A DNA stretch of 64,000 nucleotides from Polytrichum commune (GCA_950295325.1 OX485806.1:26536001-26600000), one strand, 5' to 3'. Positions 10,101 to 21,149 are shown, numbered from the stretch's first letter. Program-made: numbers and translations. Notes: generated by a model from the sequence alone, not told the origin.

Positions 10101-12148
10101 AGAATGAGCTAATACACTAATCCAACCTCAGTGTTCAGGATAAAACTTCATAAGTCTTCGAGAAAACTCTAACGCAAAGGTTGACGTTAGATACATTACA
10201 GGGTTCATACCGGCGTGACCCGCCACGATGAATAAATCAGAAAATGGGTAAGCATACCATGATGGTTTTCAGTAATCAACCAATAAAACTTCAAGCCCTT
10301 TCAATAAGACATACTTTGGGGCTTTAGAATCCCATGTCAATTTTCTAAATATAGTCATTTGAAACTTTTGTATCTAATAATAGAATATATGTTCAGCACT
10401 TAAAATGACAGTTTTAGCACCATTATCTTACCTACAAGTTGATGAAACACAAGGGAAATGTACCTGCAACAGTTACAAGTGATTTGTCCTTCTTCGACTT
10501 CGCCTTCTCCTCGTCCCGTAGCAGCCGCTCCTGAACACGTTGGCTCAGCATGCAGGCAAGCTGGACTGCCTGCACAGCCACTGCCAATTCTCTCCCATAT
10601 TTCCCCTGCACAGCTGGTTTAAACTTGATTCGACTCTCTTGAAGCTCACTCGGCCACCATTCCCACTCCTTCACGGGCTCCTGTTCTTCAATTCCCTCTT
10701 TTTGTTCTGTGTTGACAGCCGCTGCTACTGGCTGCTGGCCGTCGAATAATCCCACGGTCTGTGACAACAGGTCGGGGTGGATGGTCACAACATCTTGTGG
10801 AATAACCTCCAAAAAAACCGGCTCGTCTTTCGCTTGTGATGATCCACTAACAATAGCACAAGTAGCCCCTGGCATCGTGTCCGATGCCCGAGACATTTCT
10901 TTTCTGTCTACAGCACTAAAATGAGAAGCTGCATCATCTGTATCAGGTGCTGAAGAAGAATCATCTGACACCATCTCGTGCACAGCGGCCTCCTCGATGT
11001 GTGGTTCATCAGCATCCTGGATGCCATTTTCAGTGAAACTCAGTAACTGAAAGTATCAAGTCAGGGCAGGATGGCAAAAGGTGTGGGAAGATGAAAGCAC
11101 TTGATGGACATCTCTGCATTATTGGAACAAGTTCATGTTACTTCGTCATTGACTGGAGCAATGGCAGGATGGTTTGCAAGCAATGTTCTTGTGATAATTG
11201 CAGTGTGGACCCGCAGAGGTTACCTTTTGCAGAGCACAAGACAAAAGGCAAAATCCTCTCTGTGGCCATCACCTAATTCTTACTACGTAGCTTCTTAACA
11301 GACGACAAAACCCTCTTAGTCTGGCCATCACCTGATCCTTACTGCATAATTTCTTGACAGAAGAAAAAAGCACTCTTAGTGTGTGGTCATGACCCAATTC
11401 TTTCTGCACAATTTCTAAGCAGAAGACAAAACCCTCTCGATACAGCCATGACCTATTCTCACTACAGGCTCTCGACAGAGGACAAAATCCTCTCAGTATG
11501 GCCATGGCCAAATTCTTGCTGCACAATTTCTCAACAGAAGACAATACCTCTCAGTGTAGCCATCACCTAATCCTTACTGCATGATTTCTCGACAAAAGAC
11601 AAAACCCTCTCAGTGTGCCCATGACCTGATTCTTGCTGCACAAACTCCTGACATAGGACAACTTCTGTACCAATCTGCAGAAAAGCACTCTCAATGCATG
11701 TCAAAATGACAAATGTGTTGCTCTGGAAAGCATTTCAAACCTGCTGGCGAGTGAATTTGCCATTCTCCTCATCGGAACCCGGCGGACGTCCCCCTCTTCC
11801 ATCTGGCTCCTGTAATAATCTCCCTAAAGCGGACAAATGCACCGCCAATTCCTCCCCGTCCCCTTCCTTGATCTCTATCCTGCCTTCGCCTTTCACTCGA
11901 TTCGAGCCCGTGTCATTCGAGCCCGTGACATTTGACGATTGCCAACGCCGTACTCCGCTTCGGCCCCCGGCGTTCCTAACCCTAACCCTCTTGGCAACCC
12001 GGTTCGAGACCTGGCTCCAACCTCCATGATGCAATGTGATGCTTCCTGAGTAAAATTTCGAGGAGAGCAAAGTTGCGCAGGGAGGAGAGCACAGAGGCAT
12101 GCGGCGACATCCACAGAAGGCCATCGAATTGTAAAGAACTTTTGCCAT
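7115..12148 (-). CDS. SAL1: 3'(2'),5'-bisphosphate nucleotidase, SAL1/HAL2-like, 5 exons, 660 aa
   Basis: Exons on the minus strand: 12148-11741, 11046-10464, 9999-9579, 8548-8282 and 7418-7115. All introns are GT-AG and all phases agree. Role (family knowledge): Mg-dependent, Li-sensitive removal of the 3' phosphate of PAP in sulfur metabolism and in plastid retrograde signalling; many relatives also act on inositol polyphosphates. Seen: the metal-site signature of the family is complete, with Asp331 (VTVADW, built across intron 2), SLVAEED at 352-358, LDPVDGT at 422-428, WDHAAG at 596-601 and EAGG just after. The start MAKVLYNSMAFCGCRR followed by basic/Ser-rich sequence looks like an organellar transit peptide. 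Odd: the conserved fold begins only near residue 300, after about 280 extra, mostly acidic and low-complexity residues; plant relatives are usually 350-410 aa. The residue after the DPxDGT motif is Leu where plant homologues usually have Lys. Intron 1 holds a 65-bp minisatellite and intron 3 holds a MITE. Confidence 0.9.
8715..9086 (+). mobile_element. CACTAAAT MITE, copy A (372 bp), in nucleotidase intron 3
   Basis: Both ends are short palindromes of the form CACTAAATAT..ATTTAGTG. The element is flanked by TA on each side (8713-8714 and 9087-9088). The body is shared along its full length with 61368-61745 and with the truncated copy at 63855-64000. A diverged inverted copy lies at 43827-44200. 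No coding capacity. TA duplication and size fit a Tc1/mariner-mobilised MITE, although the terminal sequence is not the classic Stowaway one. Confidence 0.85.
11230..11690. repeat. Intronic minisatellite, period about 60-65 bp, about 7 copies
   Basis: Within intron 1 of the nucleotidase, the phrases 'cacctgattcttactgca', 'aatttctcgacagaagacaa' and 'aaccctctcagtgtggccat' recur about seven times with substitutions and small indels. The longer frames over this region on either strand simply reflect the repeated unit. Confidence 0.85.
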
Positions 12149-12299
12149 TGTAATATTAAAGAGGACAACTGCTCACGGAGAGCAATTCCTCCCATGGCAG
12201 AGCAGTTCCTGCGATGATGTGGTGCGACCTTGCAATAAATTTGATGCTACCAAGTCTTGCAATGCGATTTTACGAAAGGTGGCCATTCTCTCTGCGCCT

Positions 12300-12930
12300 C
12301 TCTCTGCCCGCCTTGCTGCTAATCTACCATCCTCTTACTCCTCCACCACACATGTCACACACATTCAAATTCCTTCTCCAGCTGCGAGGAGCGAGGTTAT
12401 AACCCACCAATTCACGTGTTCCAGAGGCATCCTCTTACTCCTCCATACACATAAGACATATCCGAATTGATTCTCCAGCCGCGAGGAGTTTATAACCCTC
12501 CCATCAATCCACCAATCCACATGCTCCAGAAGCATCCATCCTCCTCCTCCACAAATGCGACACACATCCCAATGAATGCACCAGCTGCGAGGACTTAGCT
12601 TATAGCCCTACCAAATCCCCCTGTTCCAGAAGCACGCAACCTCCTCCTCCTCCACACATGTGACACCCGAATTCTTCAGCTGCGAGGAGCTTATGTCCCT
12701 ACCACTCCATCAATCCACCGTTCCAAAAAGCATCCGCATTATTTCTCCAGCTGCGAGGAGCTAGCTCATAAACATACCACACCACCATTCCACATGTTCA
12801 AGAAAGCATGCATTCTCCTTACTCCTCTACACATGTGACACACATCCGAATATCAACTCTCCAGCTGCGAGAAGCGCGCTTATAACCCTACCAATCCACC
12901 TCTTCCAGAAGCAGAGGCAAGCATTATACC
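12300..12930. repeat. Tandem array upstream of the nucleotidase, unit about 105-115 bp, about 6 copies
   Basis: The blocks 'ctccagctgcgaggagc', 'ttataaccctaccaatccacc', 'ttccagaagcatcc', 'tcctcctcctccaca' and 'catgtgacacacatccgaat' repeat in order about six times with divergence. The array begins about 150 bases upstream of the nucleotidase start codon at 12148, so it lies in its promoter or untranslated leader. No transcription-factor site can be assigned with confidence. Confidence 0.8.
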
Positions 12931-13506
12931 AAACTCGGAATCATCGCAAATTGCCTTACACAAAGTTTCTGCTCCAATTGCGCTCCAAAATCTCAAGGCT
13001 CCCGAGTTGGAAATGAGAGGAAACCTCTTTTCTCTCCTCTCATCTCATGTTCGGCACGATGAATTCTGCCTGTCCGGGGGGGGGAGAGAGAGAGCACTAC
13101 TTACATCATGTTTTTGAGTGGAATTTTGGCAGGGTGATTGCATTGGAGATGATGCGATGAAATTTTGTGTAGACTGACGAAATTCGGCACAGATTTAATG
13201 AAGATTATTGTGGGGGAGAGAGAGCGAGAGGCGGCGCCGGATCAATGTGATAGCCATGGCCATGGGGAAGAGACTACGTCGTCCGGGAAGAGTAGTAATA
13301 ATAAGTTCCCCTTTTGGGGCCGGTTGGTGACGTCATCCGTCATCCGTTTGTACCCCCTCTTACCTTTTCGTAGCTTTCAGGGGCTTGTTAAGGGGCTTGT
13401 TCAAGAGTAGAGGGACCCATTTCCGAACCAATCTTAATTTATGTAGAGCCCCCTAAAGCCGTGAGCTTCCACACGTGTAGCGTTATTTTTTATGGTGACG
13501 GAATAA
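12931..13506. other. Intergenic, moderately GC-rich; no gene called
   Basis: Contains a GA-rich low-complexity patch after a run of nine G (13076-13097) and another near 13214. An 81-codon plus frame at 13165-13410 has no recognisable domain. This could be 5' flanking sequence of the nucleotidase beyond its tandem array. Confidence 0.4.
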
Positions 13507-14013
13507 GGGGCGGTTTACACTATGGACCATGAAGTCGTCCCACGTAAGAGGTCTATTTTGCGTGGGACGACTTCATGGGACGACTTCCATGGTCCGAGTT
13601 ACTAAAATATTAGTTTTCATGGTTCATGGGCCCTTCACTAGGTGTAAACCGAATGTGGACCATGAAGAATGACCATGCGGCAAGAAGTGGATGTGCTGAT
13701 TTTTTTAATATAAGCCCAAAAAGGGCAGTTTTGGGGGAAAATGAAGTTTGAGCATTTTGTTGACTTCAATTTGCCTTCACTTGCCTACACATGCCTTCAC
13801 TTATCTTGTCAATTAGTTTTTTCTTCTTTTCACCTTAAAGTTTGATCATTCTCTTGTCATCTCTCGGGCTTCAACTGTCTTCACTTTTTGTTAAATGTGT
13901 CGAAGATGTGGCTTGCAAATCTTCTCACAACAATTTTTACAAAAAAAAAATGAGCGATGCAATTGTACATGTTCAATGTAATTTACATGTGACATGTACC
14001 TTGTGTTTCACTA

Positions 14014-14034
14014 CACTAAATAGGATATTTAGTG
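14014..14034. repeat. Isolated CACTAAAT palindrome
   Basis: A 21-base palindrome (CACTAAATA..ATTTAGTG) preceded by TA, identical in form to the left terminus of the CACTAAAT MITEs, but without the rest of the element. A similar solo palindrome is at about 42490-42514. Confidence 0.6.
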
Positions 14035-14114
14035 TTTGATTATATCTGATGTTGTTACCACCCAACCTTCCTCAACACTAAATTTCAATTCTTTGATAAT
14101 TAATGTTAGAAGAT

Positions 14115-14345
14115 TTCCCATTGCGCTTCTTTTGACCACCCTGATCTACAGTCACTAAACGACTATGTATTTTCTTATTTCTTTTTCAACTGTATGTTTT
14201 AAACATTTTGGAGCGTGTAATATACCGTTGGAAAGGTATTTTCAAGACCTTTCCAATGGTATATTACACGCCTCCAAATTCCAAACATTGCAGCTGGTAG
14301 ACCAAAAAAACAAATCTGCACTTGAATTCTTGAGTTCTAGATGTC
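14115..14345. repeat. Relative of foldback family F3, with a strong hairpin at 14207-14278
   Basis: Shares 'ctgatctacagtcactaaac', 'acctttccaatggtatatta..cacgcctccaaattc' and 'gaccaaaaaaacaaatctgc' with the element at 58677-58912. Here the segment 14207-14237 pairs with 14247-14278 over about 31 bases with very few mismatches, giving a hairpin with a loop of about nine bases. The 58.7-kb relative has only one of those two arms. Confidence 0.65.
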
Positions 14346-14822
14346 CCGCGTTGTTTGATGAAACACGTGTAAGCGGGTTTAAAGGGTAGGGCAAGGTAGT
14401 GCTAGTATGTCTCATGGGCTATAATATAATTAAGGCACAAAAAAGCTAGATTCATTAAAACATTCGTGAAATGGCATTTCTCTGACATGGGCCCTTGCCT
14501 TTTCCTACCAGACCACCTCTTTTGCCTCTCTCAACGAAAAACCCGTTGGACCATGTCAGTGCATTTATTAGGCCTTAAAAATTATATTTTGGGGACCTCA
14601 ACCTCCGTGGTCCCTCTGCCATTTTTTCCTTAGTGTAAACCGAAGTTGTCCCGGGACAACTTCAAGAACCAATCAGCTGCCTTGCAGAGCCCTGGTCCAA
14701 CTTCATGGTCCATAGTGTAAACCGCCCCTAAGTCATGAAGAATCGCACATGTAGTCGTCTCGGTCGGCATGAGAAAAAAAGTTAAAAGGACATAGATATG
14801 GATTCTTTGAAAAGGAGATCTA

Positions 14823-15375
14823 GGGTTTGTTTCCACCACAGACCATGAGGTCGGATCATGGAAGATGGCTTTTTTTGCATGGTCCAATTTCTTAAAACAT
14901 CAATTCACAAAGCCTTTGGGGCCCCTCACTAGGTGTAAACCGAAGGTAGATCAAGAGGAATGACCGTGCACCAAAAAGTGAATGTGTTGATTTTTTTTAA
15001 ATTAATGCCCAAATAGGGCAGTTTTGAAAGGAAATAAATTCAAGTTTGACCACTCTCTTGTTTTCTCTTGTCTTCATTTTCTCTTCTCCGAAAAAAACTC
15101 ATTGAAATTTTATTAGAACCTTATTTCTCTACCATGGGCCCCTGCCTTTTTTCTACCAGAGCACCTCTTTTGCCTCTCCCACTGCAAAACCCGTTGGACC
15201 ATGTCAGTGGATAATGTAGGCCTTAAAACATGTCTTTTGGGGACCTCGAACTCCATGGTCACTTTGACATTTTTCCTTGGTGTAAACCAAACTGGTCCCG
15301 AGACCAGTTCAACATCCAATCACATATTTTACAGGGCATTGGGACAACTTCATGGTCCATGGTGTAAACAACCCC
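14823..15375 (+). mobile_element. Tourist-like element, family T2, copy 2 (about 553 bp)
   Basis: Shares with copy 1 the blocks 'cactaggtgtaaaccgaa', 'ggcagttttg', 'tgggcccctgcct', 'acctcttttgcctctcc', 'aacccgttggaccatgtcag' and 'acttcatggtccat.gtgtaaac'. The ends are diverged: GGGTTTGTTTCCACC on the left against GGTGTAAACAACCCC on the right. The flanks are TA- and TTA-like. Only about 95 bases separate it from copy 1. Confidence 0.75.
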
Positions 15376-15379
15376 TTAA

Positions 15380-17095
15380 TTGTACTCAAGTTTTCCGTCT
15401 CTCATTTTATCGGAAATAGGTCGACCTATGTTGTGAACATGGGTTGGGAGAGAATCTTGCCTTTGAAAATCTATAGTAGTCTCCAAACTTGGAAATACAT
15501 TGTGATATCAGTTTCCAAACCAATGAAAAATTCACTCCATGTAATACACTTATGCGAAATTTCTTCAGTTAATGAAAATAGGTTTGTCTATTCTAACACA
15601 CAAGTGGTAGTTTGCTACTCCTCTTCATGTGAGCAATGAAAAAGCAAATTATTGATAGGTCACATGACTATGCAACGTGTCTCCATGATAGTTTTAACAA
15701 ACTACGTGGTCATGGTCAATTTAACCATTCCTTTCTTTAAATGCTCAAAGGAGGAGGTTAGGGCTAGACATAGGCCCACCTCTTTGATGAGGCTCCTAGC
15801 ACTATTACACAAGGTGAAAAACCTAGTCCACCTTACTAGGAGAGAGGGAGATACCTTGTATACAACAATTATCTCTCTATCCATTTTAGTATAGCATCTA
15901 GAATAACCTTTTTAGATGATGATTGACCCCATGAATAGCATCCGAGGTTGTGAATTAGTCCAAAGGTATATTTTACTCGAGATTAATTAACCACGAACCT
16001 ATGGGGATGAGGTTTGAACCTTTCCTTTCTATCCTAGGAGGTCATTCTTGTATTCTAGAAAACTACATGAGAACAAATGTAGGCTCCACTTTAAAGTTGC
16101 GACCTACAAATCATGAAACATGTACTTGTACAAAGGCCAAATTATATATATTCAACTCCATAGTGTAAATAAATTAGGGTGTTTACAAATGGATCATGTT
16201 AGAGAAATTTTGAAACTAACATACCATAGGGTTCAATAAGGTGGGGAATTAAAGTACTATTTATTAGGGCCCCACACTATGGATGAGCACCATTGGATGA
16301 CGTCTCATGGATGTATTTTGGTAGTTGAATGTAATATGTCGGGTTAGATGCAAGAAAGGGTCCCAACAAGTTTGGGCATTATGTTTGGCTTTCTGAGTTG
16401 GCAATTAGGGTTTGCAAGAGCTTTGCAAATTTTTCATGTTTGTGCATACTCTTACCTTCTTGTGAACTTGGCAAATGTTGATGGTTGATTGTTGAAGGTT
16501 GCTTTGTAGGTGCACTCACGTAGTTTGTGCTCCTCAAATGTGCTCATCCCAAACTTCGTATTTCATAATTTTAGTGTTTTGCACACTTGATAGGTGGGTA
16601 GGGTTTAGGGTTTTGACTTCTTCTTGTGATTTTTCACATTTATGAGGGAGCATTGTCGATGCTAAGGAAGGGGCGACATTAGTAGGATGTGTTCATGTAC
16701 TCGATTCTAGTGAAGTTGTTGGTCACAAACCAAGTTTGCAATGTCTATGAAGTTGAAAGTGTTCATATTTGTTGATTCCAATGCTAGTCCATGATTTGTT
16801 TGACCTAGCGAGCGATGAGGGCGACACATTTGCCAGACTCGGACCACTACTTGAAGGTATTCATCTTGTAGATGGCCCTATCAATTCTTGATATTGAGAG
16901 TAGATACATGATTAGCTGCAAGTTTGAGGGGCTCAATAGAGTTTCTTCGGATGTAATGTTATGCCCTAGTTGTTCCCAACCTTGGATCTAGAAAGTGCAT
17001 GCATGTGATTGACCTAGATTTTGATTCTAACTCCCAACAAACTCAAAAATGCATAGCATAGGAGGTTGAAATTAAAGATCTTACACCTCTAGATG
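15380..17095. other. Gene-poor stretch; no supported feature
   Basis: Only short chance frames up to 95 codons. Text-like degeneration and AT-richness suggest old transposon sequence, and 16200-17090 has a plus-strand character continuous with the zinc-finger pseudogene that follows. I could not recognise a family. Confidence 0.4.
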
Positions 17096-17101
17096 ACAAT
17101 T

Positions 17102-17880
17102 GGTCAGCCATTGCCTCCACCTGTTGGTTCTAGAGTTAATGGTGAGAGCACTTACCATGTGGCAGTTGACAAGAAGTCCACATTGGTGAGTGCCAAGGTT
17201 ATGGCTAGATACTTGTTGGCCAAAGAGAAGCTTACTAGGGAACATTTGAAACTAATAACCATGTAGGTTCACCAATGGCACTTGAGGTCTTCGAACCATG
17301 ATTATGTGGGTGTAGTAAAGGTGTATTGTGTAGCATGCTATACAGAATTTGAATCCACCAGTGGAGATCTTTCCAAGAACACAATCCACAACCTCTTTGT
17401 CAAAAAAAACTCTAAAAAATTAAAATTAAATCACTTCATGTCTAACATACATATTCAAAATTGGTGACGAAGAAAGGGAATCTAATCTAGTGATCATCAC
17501 CAATCACATGCCTTTAAAGGGAAGTCTATTGCCTTCACCGCATTTAATCATCAAGCACTAGTGGTTGAAGGCATTCATATACTAAGTGTAGTAAATGAAA
17601 CTTGGGCTGATGAGAGAAAAAAACAATTTTCTCTAGTCGGGGATCCTAAATCGAAGGAAGTCAAGTCCTTTTGGTATAAGGTTTGTTGTACTTATTGTGA
17701 GGATTATTTTCAGCTTTCTCCTCCCATAAAAAACATGGAAGCAAATCTACCCATTAGCTAAATTGAATGTCATTAGTTAAAGGTTCTAGAAGATGCCCTA
17801 TTCGATTCATACTATAATGTGAAGGTGAACTATAAAAATGTTTTGTACGAGGAGATGCAATATTGCAAACCCCTAGTTGC
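17102..17880 (+). pseudogene. Decayed reading frame with two C2H2-like zinc fingers
   Basis: A single plus frame stays recognisable for about 250 codons, interrupted by in-frame stops near 17262, 17466 and 17760 and a few more. Readable pieces include STLVSAKVMARYLLAKEKL, HDYVGVVKVYCVACYTEF, LVVEGIHILSVVNETWADE and SFWYKVCCTYCEDYFQL. The first finger has CVAC followed about 30 residues later by HFMSNIH (CX2C...HX5H). The second has CTYC followed by a decayed His region and LKVLEDAL. Keeping one frame through several stops indicates a once-coding gene that died by point mutation. BED-like DNA-binding parts of transposases or a lineage-specific zinc-finger family would fit. I do not recognise the family. 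Confidence 0.55.
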
Positions 17881-17884
17881 TCAT

Positions 17885-18895
17885 TGAATTGTTTTGGGTA
17901 GTTTTTAGGTAGAGGTTGTGGCAATGTTTTGGCATATTGTACAGTTTGCATTGTTGGGGTTAGAGTTAGGGTTTGGACTTTGTGTCTTAAACAAAAAAAA
18001 GTTGAATGTGTGTGTATTGAGTGGTTATGAACACTTGAACTTGAACAATGACACAAATTGCTATATATTTGAATGTGTAAAGACTAAACAAATTTTATGA
18101 TTGGTGTTGGTTGGTTATGTTCTAATGCTACATGCATGTATGCAATTGTGTTTCTAAACACAAACTTTGAAAGCATTTGGGTGTGATTTTTGAACACAAG
18201 CATTTAATCATCATTTTCATGTGTGTATGTCTTGAATGAGAAGACTGCATACTATGAAGCTAAAATGTGTGCATGTTGTGTTAATGTGTGAATTATGATC
18301 TTGTATATGTAAGTGTTAGATTTTACACGAGATAAAAAAAAACTATAATTTATAACTACTATATGCTCATGTAAAAGAAGAAGAAACATCAAGTTTACCT
18401 ACTCAAAGGGTCCTCAAAAATAGTGAAGCTTAGAAAATTACATAATAATAGGATCCACAATATTTACCTTCTCCAATATAATTACCCCCCCCCTCCAGTC
18501 CCCCCCCCCCCTAAGATCCTTTTACCACATATAATAGTGATGGGGTCCCAACCTAAAGAGGTGGGTATCTAGCCACTGGCATAGCCGAGGATCACTCAAG
18601 GGCTCAATGTACAACACATTGGGGAAAAGGGAGAAAAAAACAATGCCGATGTTTACCAACACAAACATTTGCCCCGTTGACAGGCTGGGGCGAACCAACT
18701 CATACATTGGTTCCTTGGATGCAAGGGTTGAGGCAACAAGGAACGAGTGTAACGGTTGGTTCGCCCAAACCCTTTTGACATGGGCCCTTACCACGACTAC
18801 CCAAGGTGGGAATATACTCCATAATAGTAAAGCATGTGGAATTGTTTTTAGATGACTTGACTACAAAAATTAGCATCAGAGGCCCTGGGAAGTAG
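17885..18895. other. Gene-poor stretch with C-run
   Basis: AT-rich sequence with low-complexity C tracts at about 18484-18511. Near 18540-18600 there is a short relative of the sequence around 40320-40360 and 57130-57190 ('aaagaggtgggtatctagcc'). No gene seen; the 82- and 90-codon frames on opposite strands at 18522-18855 overlap each other and look fortuitous. Confidence 0.4.
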
Positions 18896-18896
18896 T

Positions 18897-19668
18897 ATAC
18901 AATCTAACCTCATTAATACAACACTCATTTATACGACACCCTCGATATTACAATACATTTTTACGAGACCAAACTTTTTAGTTCAAAACTCCCTCTTTTA
19001 TACGACTATGACACTCAATAATGCGACATTTAGAATCTTCGTTTTGTCGTATTAAAGAGGTAGTTGATGCTAAAATTCCTTTCATCTATGTTATGTACAT
19101 CTACAATACATCCATTTTCACTTAGGAACTACTTGGGAACTTCACTTATCATTGGGAACTTAATGAGAATTAGGGTTGCTAGTGTACAATGGACATGGTT
19201 AGGGTTAAGTTGGCCTTCTGCCTAGCATGATGCCTTGTACACGGGTGATATAGTATCACCCGTATCTTAATGCTAAACGTCATGCATCATTGTTGTTTGG
19301 TTTCTTATTAGAAAACTCTTTATATTTTGGTGGTAATGAAATTATTAGTTTTCAAAAGTTAGTAGGGAATTTAGATAAGTTGGCAGTTGCTAACTTGCGT
19401 AGGCAACACCATAGATCTTTGGACTCCTATTTCAAGAGTTCTTGAGAATGTTTGTATTTGTTTGGAGTTATAAAATATTATTTCATACCATTTATATTGC
19501 TTAAACTCGTTGTATATGTATTTTTAAGTTCATATTGCTTATGTTTTTGTATTCCCTCGATAATACGATAACTTTACGCCATTTGTCATATTAACGAGAA
19601 GACGACACCTCGATAATACGACCTTTTTGTGTTTCCCAAACATGTCATACTAAAGAGGGAGAACAATA
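18897..19668 (+). mobile_element. Pogo/Tigger-like Tc1-mariner element, decayed
   Basis: The left part is an array of phrases such as 'cctcattaatacaacac', 'tttatacgacaccctcgata' and 'ttacgagaccaaac'. The right part has the inverted equivalents 'ccctcgataatacgata', 'cacctcgataatacgacc' and 'catactaaagaggga'. Such degenerate 'ctcgataatacgac' arrays next to the termini are typical of pogo-group elements. In the centre, 19371-19446, the plus strand reads LDKLAVANLRRQHHRSLDSY followed by FKSS and a stop. This matches the way pogo/Tigger transposases end, in a short basic stretch and a 'SFFK/SYFK' tail. The rest of the transposase is lost. Confidence 0.65.
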
Positions 19669-19689
19669 GCGGTATTCACTTGAGATGAG

Positions 19690-20740
19690 ATTGACCGTAA
19701 ATGTCGCAACCCTTGCTAGCCCCCCTTGACAATCTTGCCAATTTTCAATTCTAGCAAAGGTTATGAGCGCTAACCATTTGCATTCCGCCATGCTAATGGT
19801 TAGCTCCTCCTACCCCGGACCTTATAGTTCATAGGAGGAAACCAACCCTCCTACTTTGCTTTCGGGACTCACCCCTTAATCGGTAACCCATTCCTAGATG
19901 TGGACTTCCGTCCATGGAAGTCCAATCCCATGTTGATCATCGTGTTGCCGGAGCAACACTACAACAACCCGAACCATACTAGGCAACTATGGCCTCACAA
20001 TGGGCCAATGCCCATGGAGGCCGAGCCGTTCAGCCTCGGGTGGGTGAGGCCACACCACCTCACCCATATAAGCCTCTAGGACTTCACGCGGGGCCCCTAC
20101 CCCACCGTCAACCAACCTCTTGTCTCTCTACCAAGAGTTGGGGCCAAGTGGACATTTTCCTTTAGCTGCTGGGCCTAGAACCCCCTAGCAGCTTCAGACC
20201 ATCATAACTTCCTTGTATGATGTCTGATCATAACAACCAACCACTCCATCTTCATCTACGCTTCACGTAGATGCCGATGGACTCCTCACTTGGCCCATTT
20301 GGGCAAGTATTGAGGAAGTTATGCCTGTTTGAACCTTGGCAGTCCCGGGAATCACTCCCAGGCACTGCTGTACCAGGGCGCTGTCTCGGGACAGCGCCCC
20401 ACTCAAATGGCCATAACTCCTAGCTCACACCTCCGATTGAGGTGTTCTTGAGCTTTCTAGAATCACCACGCCATGAGCTACGCATAACTCATGGCCTTAC
20501 CCTTGTGCCTCCTAGTCTTCGTGGGTGGGAGGCGTTCCCAACGCCCGGGGCCCTCACCCACATTAGGATCACTTGGGCCCTCTCACCAACGGCGCCACAA
20601 GTCCCGGGTGTCACTCCGGGGTCCCCCTTGTGCCCATGGTGTTTCGGGCACTCCTCATGGAGAGGTGCGCGACAGTAAAACTATGGGGACGAGGTTCTTA
20701 CCATACCCCCTTCACCTTGGTAATAATTGGGGGGGGTAGC
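19690..20740. other. GC-rich 1-kb block, unclassified (LTR-like composition)
   Basis: The block is clearly more GC-rich than its surroundings and contains short internal repeats ('catgagctacgcataactcatgg', 'gggacagcgccccactcaaa', 'cataactcctagct'). A TATA-like 'cccatataagcctc' lies at about 20062. Frames of about 80 codons overlap in it and have no domains. It begins near a TGTCGCAACCC and could be a solo long terminal repeat, but I could not find matching ends or a target duplication. Confidence 0.3.
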
Positions 20741-20959
20741 TCAAAGGGGTAATAATGGGGTAGTTCATCCTTTTCTTGGTACTATGTTTTTTTTTAATGC
20801 CCACATAGCAATAGCTTTTCAGTATAAATTATATATGTATGTTCTTCAAATGATCAATAAGGGAAACTCTATGTTTAGCTCTACATGTTTTACAACAATT
20901 TCCTCCTACAAATCAACTGAGCCCTATATTTTAATTCATCAAGTTTCCGTACTTTTCTA

Positions 20960-21115
20960 AGCGTCACCCAAAGATTAAGTGACTATGGGCACGAATTGGA
21001 TTTACTAAGCTTCATCACCTCGCACTTATTGTAGGTTTCATGTTCAATGAGAAGTGGGTAAAAAAGAAAAGTGTGTGTCTAAGACATGCTTACTATAACA
21101 TAACCAAACAATGTG
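20960..21115 (+). repeat. Interspersed repeat A, copy
   Basis: Recognised by 'gggcacgaattggatttacta' (split here), 'atgagaagtgggta' and 'aagacatgcttac', as in the left-edge copy. Noncoding. Confidence 0.5.
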
Positions 21116-21149
21116 CATTCATTATGTGGGTCTTGAGGATGTAATCATG

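Larger units (their letters stand above)
13507..14728 (+). mobile_element. Tourist-like element, family T2, copy 1 (1222 bp)
   Basis: Perfect inverted ends of about 29 bp, beginning GGGGCGGTTTACACTATGGA and continuing CCATGAAGT, lie at both termini. TAA duplications flank the element (13504-13506 and 14729-14731). No transposase frame is present. Other sequences lie inside it: an isolated CACTAAAT palindrome (14014-14034) and a perfect-looking hairpin (14207-14278). It is longer than copy 2 because of this extra central material. Confidence 0.9.

Noticed and set aside
11694-12470. Plus-strand frames over nucleotidase exon 1 and its upstream array
   Set aside because: Antisense shadows; the minus-strand exon joins downstream exons in phase.
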